This document shows positions 35,729 to 48,000 of a stretch of 64,000 nt of DNA, one piece after another. Below the pieces are notes generated by a model that was not told the DNA's origin, ran no database searches, and was given only the letters and a program-made list of their open reading frames with translations. The position numbers were made by a program, and so were the translations under genes. How positions within the stretch are numbered: position 1 is the first letter of the stretch; every line of letters starts with the position of its first letter. The DNA lies in assembly GCA_947000775.1 (NCBI GenBank), contig CAMQGK010000565.1, forward strand, positions 1,496,001-1,560,000, written 5' to 3'. The DNA comes from Pterois miles (lineage: Eukaryota > Chordata > Actinopteri > Perciformes > Scorpaenidae).

Positions 35729-38700
35729 ATGCTCAGACGGATACTTCAAATGGTGAGCTTTTGGTCCGACAAAGTCGACCTGTTTCGCTTTTGTTTTGTT
35801 GAACCGAGACGTTTTCCTTGGGAGACACAAGGCCTATCCTTGTCTGTTTCCATGGTGGGGACGCACGTTTTAAAACACAGAATGTAATGGGTGGGCGGGG
35901 TTTATTTGCAACCAACGGAAGCTTATGGGTTTGAAAAAAAAATCTCTAAACCGTCAGATCGTAGTGAACATATCAAGCGCTCCTTGTGTGGGGTTGACAC
36001 AGCTAGCTATCAAATGCTAACATGGTTCGATTGGTTGATGCTACTCATGACAGGGATGTAGCAGGCTAGTACCTGTCTACATATAATGCAGTAGCAAACT
36101 AATTAGCTAACGTGTACACTTTGCAATGGTTAGTTAAGTAAGGTACCGTAAGTAGTAAGTACCGTAGCTAGCTAACATGCTTGGTCACTGAACCATTTTA
36201 TTTTCAGGGTTTCCGTTAGCTAGCTATGCAATAGTTAATTCATCGTCCACTCATCACATGCTAACGCTAATGTTAGCCACAGATTGACTGTTAGGTGGTC
36301 CTGTGTCAGGTGGTAGACCGCAACATAACAACAAACAAACATGCGTTTTAACGAATTAAGTTTATACTACTAATAATAATGACATGTGTCTTTGGATAAA
36401 TTGTCAGTTTGTCACTACAGTTACATGTAGGAGGTTAGCTACTTAGCTAGCTTCTACGTAGGACTACATTTCCCACAGGGCATTGCTAAGGTTAACGGCA
36501 TCATTGTGTACACTTTGAAGTCCCGGCCTTGTAACCAGGAAAATCCATCTTAAAACATTATGCATTTAGGTCACACCAGACCGGGATTTTGTTGCAGATG
36601 TTTAGGAAGCAAAATGAAAATATTTTATAATAAGAATTATCGTTTTGTTCCGTTACATTAGAAACCTACAGCGGACCTGTGCACTAGCTTGTCAGTTATT
36701 CAAATCGCTAACATCACAGATATTATCACGGGTTTTGAGGCATATAGGAAACAATCTGATTAAATGTTGTACATGGTCTGTCAGTTTGTGGGCACAAACA
36801 CTACTCATGTTGTAGGCCACATTGTCAAGATAATAAATTATAAAAATAATTGTATTACTGTATCATGCCAGAGCTTCTCTATCAACTTTGACCAGAATTT
36901 CAGAGTGCTGATCATGGATATTTCATTGTGTTTTAAACTCTGTGCTTAATGGTATATTAGCTAGACACAAATCATGTCAGTCTATTTAAAGACAGTATAA
37001 TAAATCCTAAAATACAGAGTAAAGTTCTCATTTATGCACAGGATCTGTGTTGAGTTAAAATTGTTGTGGTGTGTGGTGCTGTTTTGTGTAGTTGGGTTAA
37101 AGGTTGTTCCATGATGCAAATGCTTGGCCTTCCTTCAAAGTGGTGTTTGTCTGCCATCCAATATGCTGTGAGATAACTCTGTTCAAAGTGCTCAAAGTCC
37201 CCCTCCCAACACACAAACTCAAGTATTCACCTGATGCATTGACGCAGACTGTCACCAGTCCAAGCCAACCCTTTTTGTGAATGGACCACCAGCGGCACGT
37301 CTTTCACTACATATGTTTGTACTTGAAGTGACCCTATTCCACTCTACTTGTGAGCTGTGTAAAGAGTAGAGTAGACCACAGAGTATGGAGCTGTGGTAAT
37401 GCTTGTACAAACACTAAGCCAAAGGTAACATATTCATTTTTACAGTCACATAATGTTTAATAATCCCAAAGATGAACTGGAGCAGAGAATGCAATAATAC
37501 AAATGCAATAAGGTTATTGTAAAGTAACAGGGGAAGTCAGGTCAAGGGTAGAAGAATACATCCACGGCAGTGAATATCCTTAGCATAAGGTCGATCATAA
37601 AAACAAATGAGAAAAGATATGGCACAGTCATAAATCTCTCCCAAGCAAGCGATCCTCAAATGCAGTGTATATGTGAGAAGAACATAGTGAGAGACACTGG
37701 GACAGGTGGGAGACACTGAGTATACTTTACTTTTGCAGAGATATTTCTCCTGTTGCACTCAGCTTTGTGGCTGTTGAAAAGCCCCCACATATGATCTACA
37801 AGCTGCTGTTTGCCAGTCATCATGGAAGACTCTGATACAAAGTGAAAGAAGGTTCAACGGTTTGATGAGATCTAAGTGGAGCATTTGGCCATCATACTAA
37901 ATGTAGCCACCAAAACAGCACATCACCAGACCCTCACCACCCCTACCTTAAAGCACGGTGCTGTCAGCATCATGCTTTCAGGATGGTACTCTGCAGGAGG
38001 CAGGGTTGTCACGGTACAGGGATAAATAAACACATCAAGTTACAGAGACATCTAGCAGTTGCAAAACAATAATACCAGTGTTGTGGAGTGGTCAAAACCT
38101 CAATCCAAAGGGGAATTAGTGGCTGGATTTGAAAACTATTGCTCACTCATGATCTCCATGCAACATGACAAAGCTTTAACTGTTTTACAAAGAAGAATGG
38201 GTGAAAATTTGAGAAAGTCTGAGGCAGGGGTTAAATCCTTTTTGTAGACATTTTACAGCAGCTGGAGGAACTGGTGTCACCGCATACTACAGTGTTGTTT
38301 ATCATGATACAACAGTCTTAAATATGCATGCTTTCAAAAGGAGACTATAACACCATTCCAGTATAGAGCTAATGCTTTACACAACATTTAAGACTTTTAA
38401 GTCACCTCCAGTATAGTATTGAGTCATGACTTATACAAAGGCCTTATATAATTAATAAATCATTTTATGAACTTAATTATTGTTCACTTGATCCGACATT
38501 TACCAAGATGCAAACACTGCAAGTAAAGAACACAAGCATCAGAGTCAGAGGTGTATATCTAACAATCAAATGTCTCTGGAATATAGTATAGTGTTAATTT
38601 ATTGAAGAAAACTGAAAATAGTGATTAAAATCAGTAAATTGAATTAAAACCTCCTTCCCGAAGGCAGTTAAGTTATTTAACAAATGTGCACAGAGTGAAT

Positions 38701-41700
38701 TTATACATTCAGACTAATTGGGTCTATTTTCTCCTCTCCAGACTCCTGGGAAGGGAGGCTCCCAGAACGCTGAGTCAGAGCAGCCCAGCACAGACCTCAA
38801 CCATGATCAGACATCTGAGGTAACATGGATGTTTCGTTTATCTTAACTGATAACTTTTTCCAACTTGGAAGCAGAGCTGCAGAAGTGAAGAAGTTATTTT
38901 CACATGGTTAATTTTTATGGGATGTTTCTCCGTCCAGGGCTTCATCTGTCCTCAATGCATGAAGTCTCACAACTCTGCAGAGGAGCTGTTCAAACACTAT
39001 GAGCTGTTCCATGATACAGGAGACCTGCCTGCTCATATGGCCCCCACTCGGTGAGATACAGAGATATTAATGTTACAAAAATTATGGCAATGAGTCTTAC
39101 CTCATGGTGAGAATTATAGCATTTTTCTGAACACACTCTTTTCTCCTTTTAGGGAAGACCTTACAATGCTGCGGCAAGAAGTTCAGGACCTGCATGCGTC
39201 TCTCAAGGTATAGTGGAATATCTGAACCCAACAGTGATATGTATGCATACAAAAACTTTACTACTACTTTACTGTCTCTGTTTTCACCTGATTAGGAGGA
39301 AAAGTGGTTCTCTGAAGAGCTCAAGAAGGAGTTAGACAAAGTCCAAGGACAACTGAAGCAAGTAATTCCTTCAAGATATTTATTATATATATTCTGATGG
39401 CTTTCTGAATATAAAGCTGCTTGATAAAACATGATGGAAATGCTTACTCTTACTGTACATGTTTCTCTCTTTCCCTCTGTTCCACAGAATGATGGACAGA
39501 CGAGCTCAGAGGATTCAGGTAGGGGACGTTATATTAAAGATATCTGTGAAAAAGATGACAAACATCTGTCACTAATATATGGTGCTCTCTCAGCCCTTGA
39601 AAGGAAGTTGAATGAAGCGGAGACGGAGAAGTTCAACATCAAGCAGATGAAAGACCTGTTTGAGCAGAAGGCTGCCCAGCTGGCCACAGAGATAGTAGGT
39701 TAGTGTGGCACCAGGAGACTGGGAGGCCTGTATCTGTGGGTCTGCATCATTTAACAACACAAGTGCTGTTTTACTACACCACCACTGTTAAACTCAGTCC
39801 ATCCAATGTGTTTTATCTCACACAAGTTGTTTCTTTAACATTTGGTTATAAAGGTATGAGTTTTACACTGAAAATGTTTTCATCAAATTGGTTGGATGAT
39901 GTGAACAAGTGATGTATTTGTGTTGTTTTTATTCGGATATTATTAAATGTTTTGAATCGTTGACAGACATAAAGTCCCGCTATGATGAGGAGAGGAGCCT
40001 GAGGGAGGCTGCTGACCAGAGGCTGGGCAAACTGACTGAACAGCTACAGAAAGAGAAGCAGGACAACGAGAGACTCCAAACAGAACTGGTACAGCACAAA
40101 CTAAGTTTCCATTTGGTATTTGTTTTCTTCTCAATAGGCTTGAGACATTCTCTGTCCTTTGTGTAGACCTTTCATGAACGTCATGTTCTGGAGTTTGAAA
40201 GAATAATGTTGAATCGACACCATGAAATCCATTTGGCTCTGAGCTGTGTGGTGGAAGAGTGAAAGCAGCAGACAATCCCCCCAACGTTGTTATAGAAACG
40301 TGAAGCCAAACTTCATCCCTACTTTAAAGTAGAATGGTTACACTTGTGTGTTATGTCCAATTTTTTTTTTTTTAACTATTCAGAGCGGTTAAGAGGCTTT
40401 ATATAAATGTAGGTTTTGTTTTAGAGCTTCAAGGAGACATCCACATACACTTGAACATTTCAGCTGTTACTAAGGATCAAGTTTTGATTGATCTTGATAC
40501 CAAACAAACTTGTTGTCCCCACCGTCTGCCACTCGGCTCTCAGAGCTATAACACAATGCCTCTGGTCTGCCCCCTAGCTGCAGCGACCGGGAGTGGAGGA
40601 TGTGGAGGTACTGCAGAAGGAGCTGGTGCAGGTCCAGACACTGATGGACAGTATGACCCGGGAGAGAGAGGAAGAGTCTGAGCGCCTAAAAATGCACTAT
40701 GAGCAGCTGCAGGCTAATTACACTACCTCAGAGGTGAGGAGACCGAAACACCCAATATATTGAAATGTAGTTCTGCTGATTCTCACATCTCACACATAAG
40801 CTGTCACTCTTCCACCCTAAATTGTAGCTTGTCGCAAGCATATAAACATGCTCATCGATTCCCACGGTTTGTATAATTTACAAGACTGTAGTGTTGATGT
40901 GAAAATATAGTTTAGTTGCTCTAATTTCACCACCTTTCCATTCCACCTGCTGTTTGATCAGTACCACTGCACTTATAAGATTCATATACAAAAATAGCTC
41001 TGAATAACTTCTGAAATTGTTCCTGACATATGGTAGGTATGATATCATATGGCTTAGTGCTGAATTCTCATTAATTAATGCCTGGTGAATAATTCAGCCT
41101 TATTTCTTGCATTTTTGATCGCAGAAGGAGCTCCAGGCTCCAAACTTCTCCTTCTGCACATCTCTGCAAATTATCTCAAAAGACAGTTTTCATGTTTTTT
41201 TAAATGAGGAACCACATTCTGAATATATGTGAAAACTGTCTGGTTTTGATCATGTAATAGCTCCCAGGATGATAACTGACAAGTGGCTTTGTTACAGTCT
41301 ACAATAGATCTGAAACAGTAGTTCACTGAGGTTATACAGTATGAACATGTAGGAGTTTTTGCATTTAGCAGCCACTCTGTCCAGGTTGGCCAGCAATATT
41401 TCAACATTGCTTCTAAAACATAAGGCGACAGTTGACGTTACATTCAGCTTCTTGCATCGTATGCCCCTGCAACAGTACATAACAAAAAGCAAACCTTTTT
41501 TTTTTTAAAAGTGTTCATCTGAATGCTGCCACATCCCAGTAGCATCTGGTTCTGTGTTGCAGATTTGCCATTTGCTGTTGTATTGTGACTTACCTTTGTA
41601 TATGTCTCTCTTTCCCTCCCCCTTTTTCTTCTGCTCCTCACACACTGTATCCCTCCACAACACTCACTCTTTCTTCAAGATTCGTAAACTGGAGGTAAAA

Positions 41701-42083
41701 CATGTTGTTTCAAGTTGGCCCCGAACTTGAGTTCATCATTTTGAGTTTCTATAAGTTTGGAAAAGGTTTTCAGAAAGAGAATTTTTTTTTTTTTGATCCT
41801 CGTCATGATTTTGTTGAGTTTTTGTGTGACCAAATCCTCATTGTTACTAATCCATGTTGGTTTTGTTTCCTTCTTTTATGTCAGTCCTTCACAGTGGTGC
41901 TTCAGTTTTTTAAATGTGCCTCATTGATTTGCAGAAAGAGTGTAAAGTGTGTCTGTTGTATTGCAGATGACCATATCCCAACTAAAAGCAGAGCTGGAGA
42001 AGGGTCCACAGGAAGCAGCTGTCTACACACAACAGATCCACCAGCTGCAGAGCAATCTGAATAATTTGCAGCAGCAAAGCCAG
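35729..42083 (+). CDS. eea1: eea1 exons 1-10: N-terminus, Rab5-binding C2H2 finger, coiled-coil start
   Basis: Exons are 35729-35752, 38742-38819, 38938-39050, 39153-39207, 39296-39361, 39488-39518, 39594-39698, 39967-40088, 40578-40733 and 41967-42083. Exon 3 encodes the C2H2 zinc finger (CPQC, then HYELFH), which in human EEA1 is the N-terminal Rab5-binding site. Exons 4-8 begin the coiled coil with EEKWFSEELKKEL, FNIKQMKDLFEQKAAQL and YDEERSLREAA, all close to human. Exon 7 is taken to end at 39698 with donor GTTAGT, because this yields ATEIVDIKS across the junction; an upstream GT at 39695 would shift the frame. Exon 1 ends in ATG followed by gtgagc. Only the first seven residues, MLRRILQ, match the human start. 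Confidence 0.93.
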
Positions 42084-45000
42084 GTACAGTACTACACACA
42101 CCAACAGCTGCAATTGTTACAGTCATGTGACCGTGTTGTCACTCTCAGCAGCTTACTGCAGGCACAAACATGTCAACTACGGCATCTGCCACACATTATA
42201 CAGCATGCATTATGACTGTGTAGGATTTACTTCAGTAACGTTAATAAGTCTTGCCAGCTGCTCCTCGAGTACAGAGCATGGCATCTCAGTCTCTGTAAAC
42301 CTTCCTCTGTTGCTCAGTATCAGGCCTTATCACAATGCACTGCTATCACCGCTCTCCTTGGCAACGTGGATATGTTGATACAAAATCAGACGCAGCTCTA
42401 TAATTAAACCAGCAGGGGGGGATCTCTGCCATGCCAGCTCTGTCACTCCTGGTGAAATACAATCACAGGTAACTGCACTGGTGCAATGGGAACTGGGGAA
42501 AGGAGGCACAGGGTTCCTGCCAGAGATTAAACCCTCCCAGGTCAGGCATGTTAATGCCCTCCCTGCCAAGTAGGTTGCCGGGTAAGAGGGGGATTACGGA
42601 ACTGGATATGCAGTATTTTGACCCCACCCGACGCTTCACCTCGCAACAGGATACCCTGAGACCTGATGCAGATACAATAGAGACAAAAGTGATGGAGCAG
42701 ACAGTGAGACACAGAGGATCAGGACTAAGAACAGACAGGTGAACGACCAACAGGGGTTTCATTGGTCTGTAAGTCGAGGATTAGAGAGGAGAGACTCAGC
42801 GGGGAGCTATGACGGGTGACACAAGAGGACAGCAGCGAGGCCGTGAGAAGGAGAGGGATGAACAATAGAGGAGGAGTGTCTGGAGGGTTGTTAAAGGGAT
42901 ATTTTGGGTGTTTTGGAGTGGGGTTGTAAGAGGTACTTATCCATAGATGTCATATTACCTACAGTTGATGTTGGTAGGCACGCTTCCAGTTTGGAGAAAC
43001 AGACAGACTGGACGAGAGCAAACAATGTACTGCTGGAAGCAAAACGTATTTCAGCCACCTAAAAGAAAGGCTCACCTGAAAAAAAAAAAACTGTGTCTCT
43101 TTATGTGTATGCTATATTTAGCATATTTTTGGAGATTTATCTTGCTGTAAGACAGTCCTGTCCTTCTTCTTTCTGACAGATAACTTGAACTGAATGTGAA
43201 ATTTATTCATGCTCTCTTCATAGCCAGCAGAATCTATTGACAAAAACAGTATGGATACAGTTCAATTTCAGTTCAGTTCCTTATTGGACCATTTCCTAAA
43301 TATAGCGTACACTAACCTGGTATAGATTTTTTTAGGTGCCTTTCTTTTAAGTGGTCAGAATGTGTTTGCTACCTACCTGTTTCTCCAAAATGTTGGTGTG
43401 CTGACCATCATCTAGTGTAGGTAATACACTGATTATGGATAAGTACCTCATACAACCCCGCTTCAAAACATCCAAACTATCCTTTTAATGCTGGCCAGCT
43501 GCTGTCGTGGCCTGCAGAGGTTTGCTGAACGTCCAGCTGCCCTGTCACACTCCCTAGTTAGCAGCACGCTCCACTATTAACACCAGTTTGTTCTTAATCA
43601 CCATGTTTCCAAGTTTACTGCCTGAGCTTACACCAGGGCAAGTGCGGTTCACATGCCATTATCTTCCAGGTCATGTATTGTAAACCTTCCACTAGAAATG
43701 CCATACTTCACTTTACTCCTAACAGCTGTCTGTTCTTCTCCATAGCTTATACTGTATGAGTTGTTTGTGACTTGTTGCAGCTCAGCTGTTTTAATTTAGA
43801 AAAGACAAAGTTGGTTACAGTGTGGCTTAATTAATGATCTTTTATCCTTTTTCATTAGAACCTGCTCACTCAACAAAAGTCAGAAAACAATGATTTTACT
43901 TGCTATTGTGTTGATTTTGGAAAGCCTTATTGGCCTTTCAATCTTACTTGGGGACATGTTTCACTCCTGTAATTCCTGAACTTCCGGACAATCTGCCCAA
44001 GCCCCCAGGAAGAGCGCCAGGCTTTGAAGCAAATTATTGTAGTGGCCCAATGGCGGTACTACAGCTTTTGTGTCCCATAGACTTACATTGGAAAAGAGAC
44101 GTCTGTAAATTAGCAGATAACTTTTTTTTTTTGCCAGGTAACTCAACTTCCCAGTACGAAAACTTATTTAAATCATCAGGTTCTAAAAGATGTAAAATGC
44201 ACTAATACCCAAATCCAGAGTTAATTCCCTTCCTTCATTCATGTGAATGAGACCCAGACCGGGGCTGGACTGACGGCTGGGAGGTGAGGTTTAAGGAAAC
44301 GCTACTGTGCTTTATGGGCCCACTGGATGCGAAAGATTGCGGGAAGATCCGGACACTTTATGACTCGGCACTTGAGATATTTTGACTTCATGTGCCACTG
44401 AGCAGCTCTCAGGAAGAAGTGGAGCTGGCTTACCACACTGTATCCAATTCTTTGTACATCCGTGAATCTTTCTCATGTTGTCTTCTCCCATTCTCACAGA
44501 GCCTGTCTGAAAAGCTTGCACGTAAGGAGAAAGAATACCAGGAACTGGAAGAGCGTCTGGGAGCTGAGAAGGCTGCCAAGAAGGGAGCTCAAGGCAGCCT
44601 GAGAGAGAGGGAGATGGAGGTTCAAGAGCTCCAGACTCGGGCCACAGGGGCCGAGGCCTCCCTGCAGAAGGCCCAGACGGAGCTTGGAGAGAGGGCGGAG
44701 GAGGTGGCAAAGTTGAAGAGTGAAATCACGGAGCTGGAGGTGAAACACGCAGAGCTGAAGGTTGAGAGGAAACAGCTGGAGCAGCAAAGGGAAGAAAAAG
44801 ACAACCAAGGTGCTCAGCAGCAGACTGAGATCAGTCAGGTGAGCAGGGAGGATGCCGGACAACGATAACACACAGATTACATGCAGGGTGACATACAGTT
44901 GATAAACAGATGGGTGACAAAACAAAGAAAATAACATTAATGTATTTGTAAGGTATCTTCTACAACAATAGAACTGTCAGAGAGATAAATCACTAATAAT

Positions 45001-48000
45001 TGAGGCACAATTGTCCTGTAGTAATGTGCTTAAGAGGAATAGTCAAAGAGGATTTCAGACATCTACATATCTGCTGTTTATCTTGCTATTAACGTTGCCG
45101 TCTTGTGTTTTCCATCTTAATCTTCGCCCCTCTCTCTGTGATCTTCCTAGCTGCACGCCAAGCTGCTGGAGGCGGAGAGGCAGCTGGGTGAGGTGCAAGG
45201 TCGTCTTAAGGAACAGAGGCAGCTGTCTGGGGAGAAACTAAAAGACCGCGAGCAGCAAGCTGCCGACCTGCAGCTCAAACTGTCCCGTGCAGAAGAACAG
45301 GTAGGCATCAGATGAAGCTTAAATGATCACTATAGGGAAACTGAATGAATGTGATAGAACAAACATAAATAATGATGTTTAAATGCACATTGTAAGATGT
45401 AATGTAAGCTGTAAGATATGTAGTTTAGATTAAGTTTATTTATTAGCCTTAAACTGAGAAGCTGAGTGATAAATCTTAAGGGAATTTATGAAACTGTTGT
45501 AGAGTGATGACACAGAAACTGTAAGATGCACACAAATGACTGTTTTGCCTCTGTAGTTGAAGGAGAGTGCCAGTAAAAATACCGACCTGCAGCACCAGCT
45601 GGAGAAAGCCAAGCAGCAGCACCAGGAGCTGCAGGCGCTACAGCAAAACACCAATGGCAAACTTCGTGAGGCACAGGTACTGTTTACAAGAAAAAAACGC
45701 TCTTATAGCAATATAGGAGAATATAAAGTGAAGAGAGGTTTAAAATCAGCAAGAGTTTCTTCTTGGAATAATGTGTAATATAATCTTATATCAAATGAGA
45801 GTTGCAACGAGGATGGCAGGTGATAATACTGTGATGATAATGTCATCATTTGGATGTTTGTCTTGAGCTTGCTTGCTCATGAAGCCGTCTTCCATCATTA
45901 AGTAGCTGAATGTAGTTAATCACTTTATACAAAGTCTTTCATCCATAATGTTATAAACAGATTTTGAAACTTATTGCACTCTTAAATGTTATTTTACCTT
46001 AACTAAACAAAAGTGGTCACAACATGATGATGTTGCCTCATATCTTGGCATTATCAGCTCCAGTGTAGAAGCTTTATAAGATTCTAGCATATTTTACATC
46101 ATTCTGATGGCATAACAGAATCTGGTGTATGAATATACACCTTTATGCACAACATATAATAAATATTTCTGCCAGCATACCTAATGTAGTCCTTCTGCTG
46201 TGCTTGCTTGCCTTCTTGCTGTAGAACGACCTGGAGCAGGTGCTGCGTCAGATCGGCGATAAGGACCAGAAGATCCAGAATCTGGAGGCTCTGCTGCAGA
46301 AGAGTAAGGACATTGTGAGCCAGCTGGAAACCGAGAGAGATGACTTGTGTGCCAAGATCCAGGCCGGGGAGGGAGAGACGGCTGTGCTCAACCAACTGAA
46401 AGAGAAAAACCATGCACTACAAGAACAGGTGGGTGCTCATGCATGCTCTCAAACTGTCATGTTGCAGTCACTTCACTGTAGTACAAAAGGCACATGCCAC
46501 ACTTCACACAACTAATACATGTATTGTCACAACTGAAACCTGCAGTGTATGTTTTAACTGTTAGCATCATATAGAAAGGACAGTGTTATCGAACAACAAT
46601 GACCAAGAACTATTGGTTGTTTCTGAGCTTCTAAAATGTTTGTGTATATCTTAAAGGTCACGCAGTTGACAGACAAGCTGAAGAATCAGTCGGAGAGCAA
46701 CAAGCAAGCCCAGGATAACCTACATGAACAGGTCCAGGAGCAGAAAACCCTGCTGCGTTCAGCCCAGGACCGAGCTCACACCCTGGAGACCTCTGTCACC
46801 GAACTCACCGCCCAGCTCGCAGACAGCAAGGAGAAAGTAGCCCAGCTGGATGCTCAGGTAAGCCTCTTCACAAGCCCGTCTTTGCAGTATAATGGGTGGG
46901 ATGATATTGTTGCATTCATAGATTTTAAAATCAGAGTGGAAGGACTGATAAATAAAACACGATGTTGTACTACAGATAACATTCTCTGTTGGTCTGTTTT
47001 CTTCAGCTGAAGGCAAAGACAGAGATGCTGCTATCTGCAGAGGCAGCCAAGGCTGCACAGAAAGCTAACCTGGAAAACAACCTAGAGACCGCTCAGCATG
47101 CTCTGCAGGACAAGCAGCAGGTTAGCGACTTCCTTGTGCCGCTGATGTCACCTTATGTCTTTGCTTTGAAAATAGTTGTCACCCTCTGACTTATGTGTTG
47201 TTTTCTTCCTTCTTCCACTTCACTCTGTTTGCTTTGTTCCTCTCGTGTCCTGCACCCTCCCTCACCGACCTTGTAAAGGAGCTGAATAAAGTTCAGAAGA
47301 AGGTTGAGGAGCAGGTCCAGAGGCTCAAGGAGAGACAGGAGCAGTGCACACAGCTGGACGGCAGTCTGAAGGAATGCAAAGACAAACTAATGGCCTCAGA
47401 ACAGCGTATAGAGCAACTGGAGGGCCTCAATAAGGTTTGTGTTGAGTCTTTATTGTGAGTACCTGATGTTGGACTGTAAATGTTAGGCCTGAAGTGTTTA
47501 TGTCTCTAGTATCCTCAAAATAAATAAATCTTGACAGAAATTGGAGTCTCAGGTCGGGGAATTGCAGGCCACACGGGATCAGATGCAGCAAGAGGTGCAG
47601 AAGCTGCAGAAGGAAGGGTCAGAGGTCAAACGGAAAGCAAAGGAGTTGCACCGCTCGCTGGAAACCGAGAAAGCAGGGTGAGAGAAACTGTACTGCTGCT
47701 TTAGTTTTATTAAAATACAATTAAGAGTTGCAAGTGAGTAATAAATACGTGTAAATACAACACTCAGTAACAGTATTTTAGTGATGGCACAACCTTATGC
47801 TACAATAGTATTTTGATTTTCTCCACTCTTGAATATTTATATGAATTACAACTAATACAACACAAATGACGTTCCACTTTTAAGGGCTATAACACTGCAA
47901 GAGGAGTTGAAGAAGAAAACAGCTGCTTTTAGTGACGTGCAGCAGCAGCTGGAGCGCAGTGAACAGGACAACACTGCTCTGAAGGTGAGCCTGGACAAGG

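Noticed and set aside
39695..39696. GT donor directly after ATA at the end of eea1 exon 7
   Set aside because: It would leave the next exon out of frame; the donor at 39699 restores ATEIVDIKS.
44494..44937. 147-codon minus-strand frame
   Set aside because: Antisense shadow of eea1 exon 11, whose plus-strand protein is clearly conserved.
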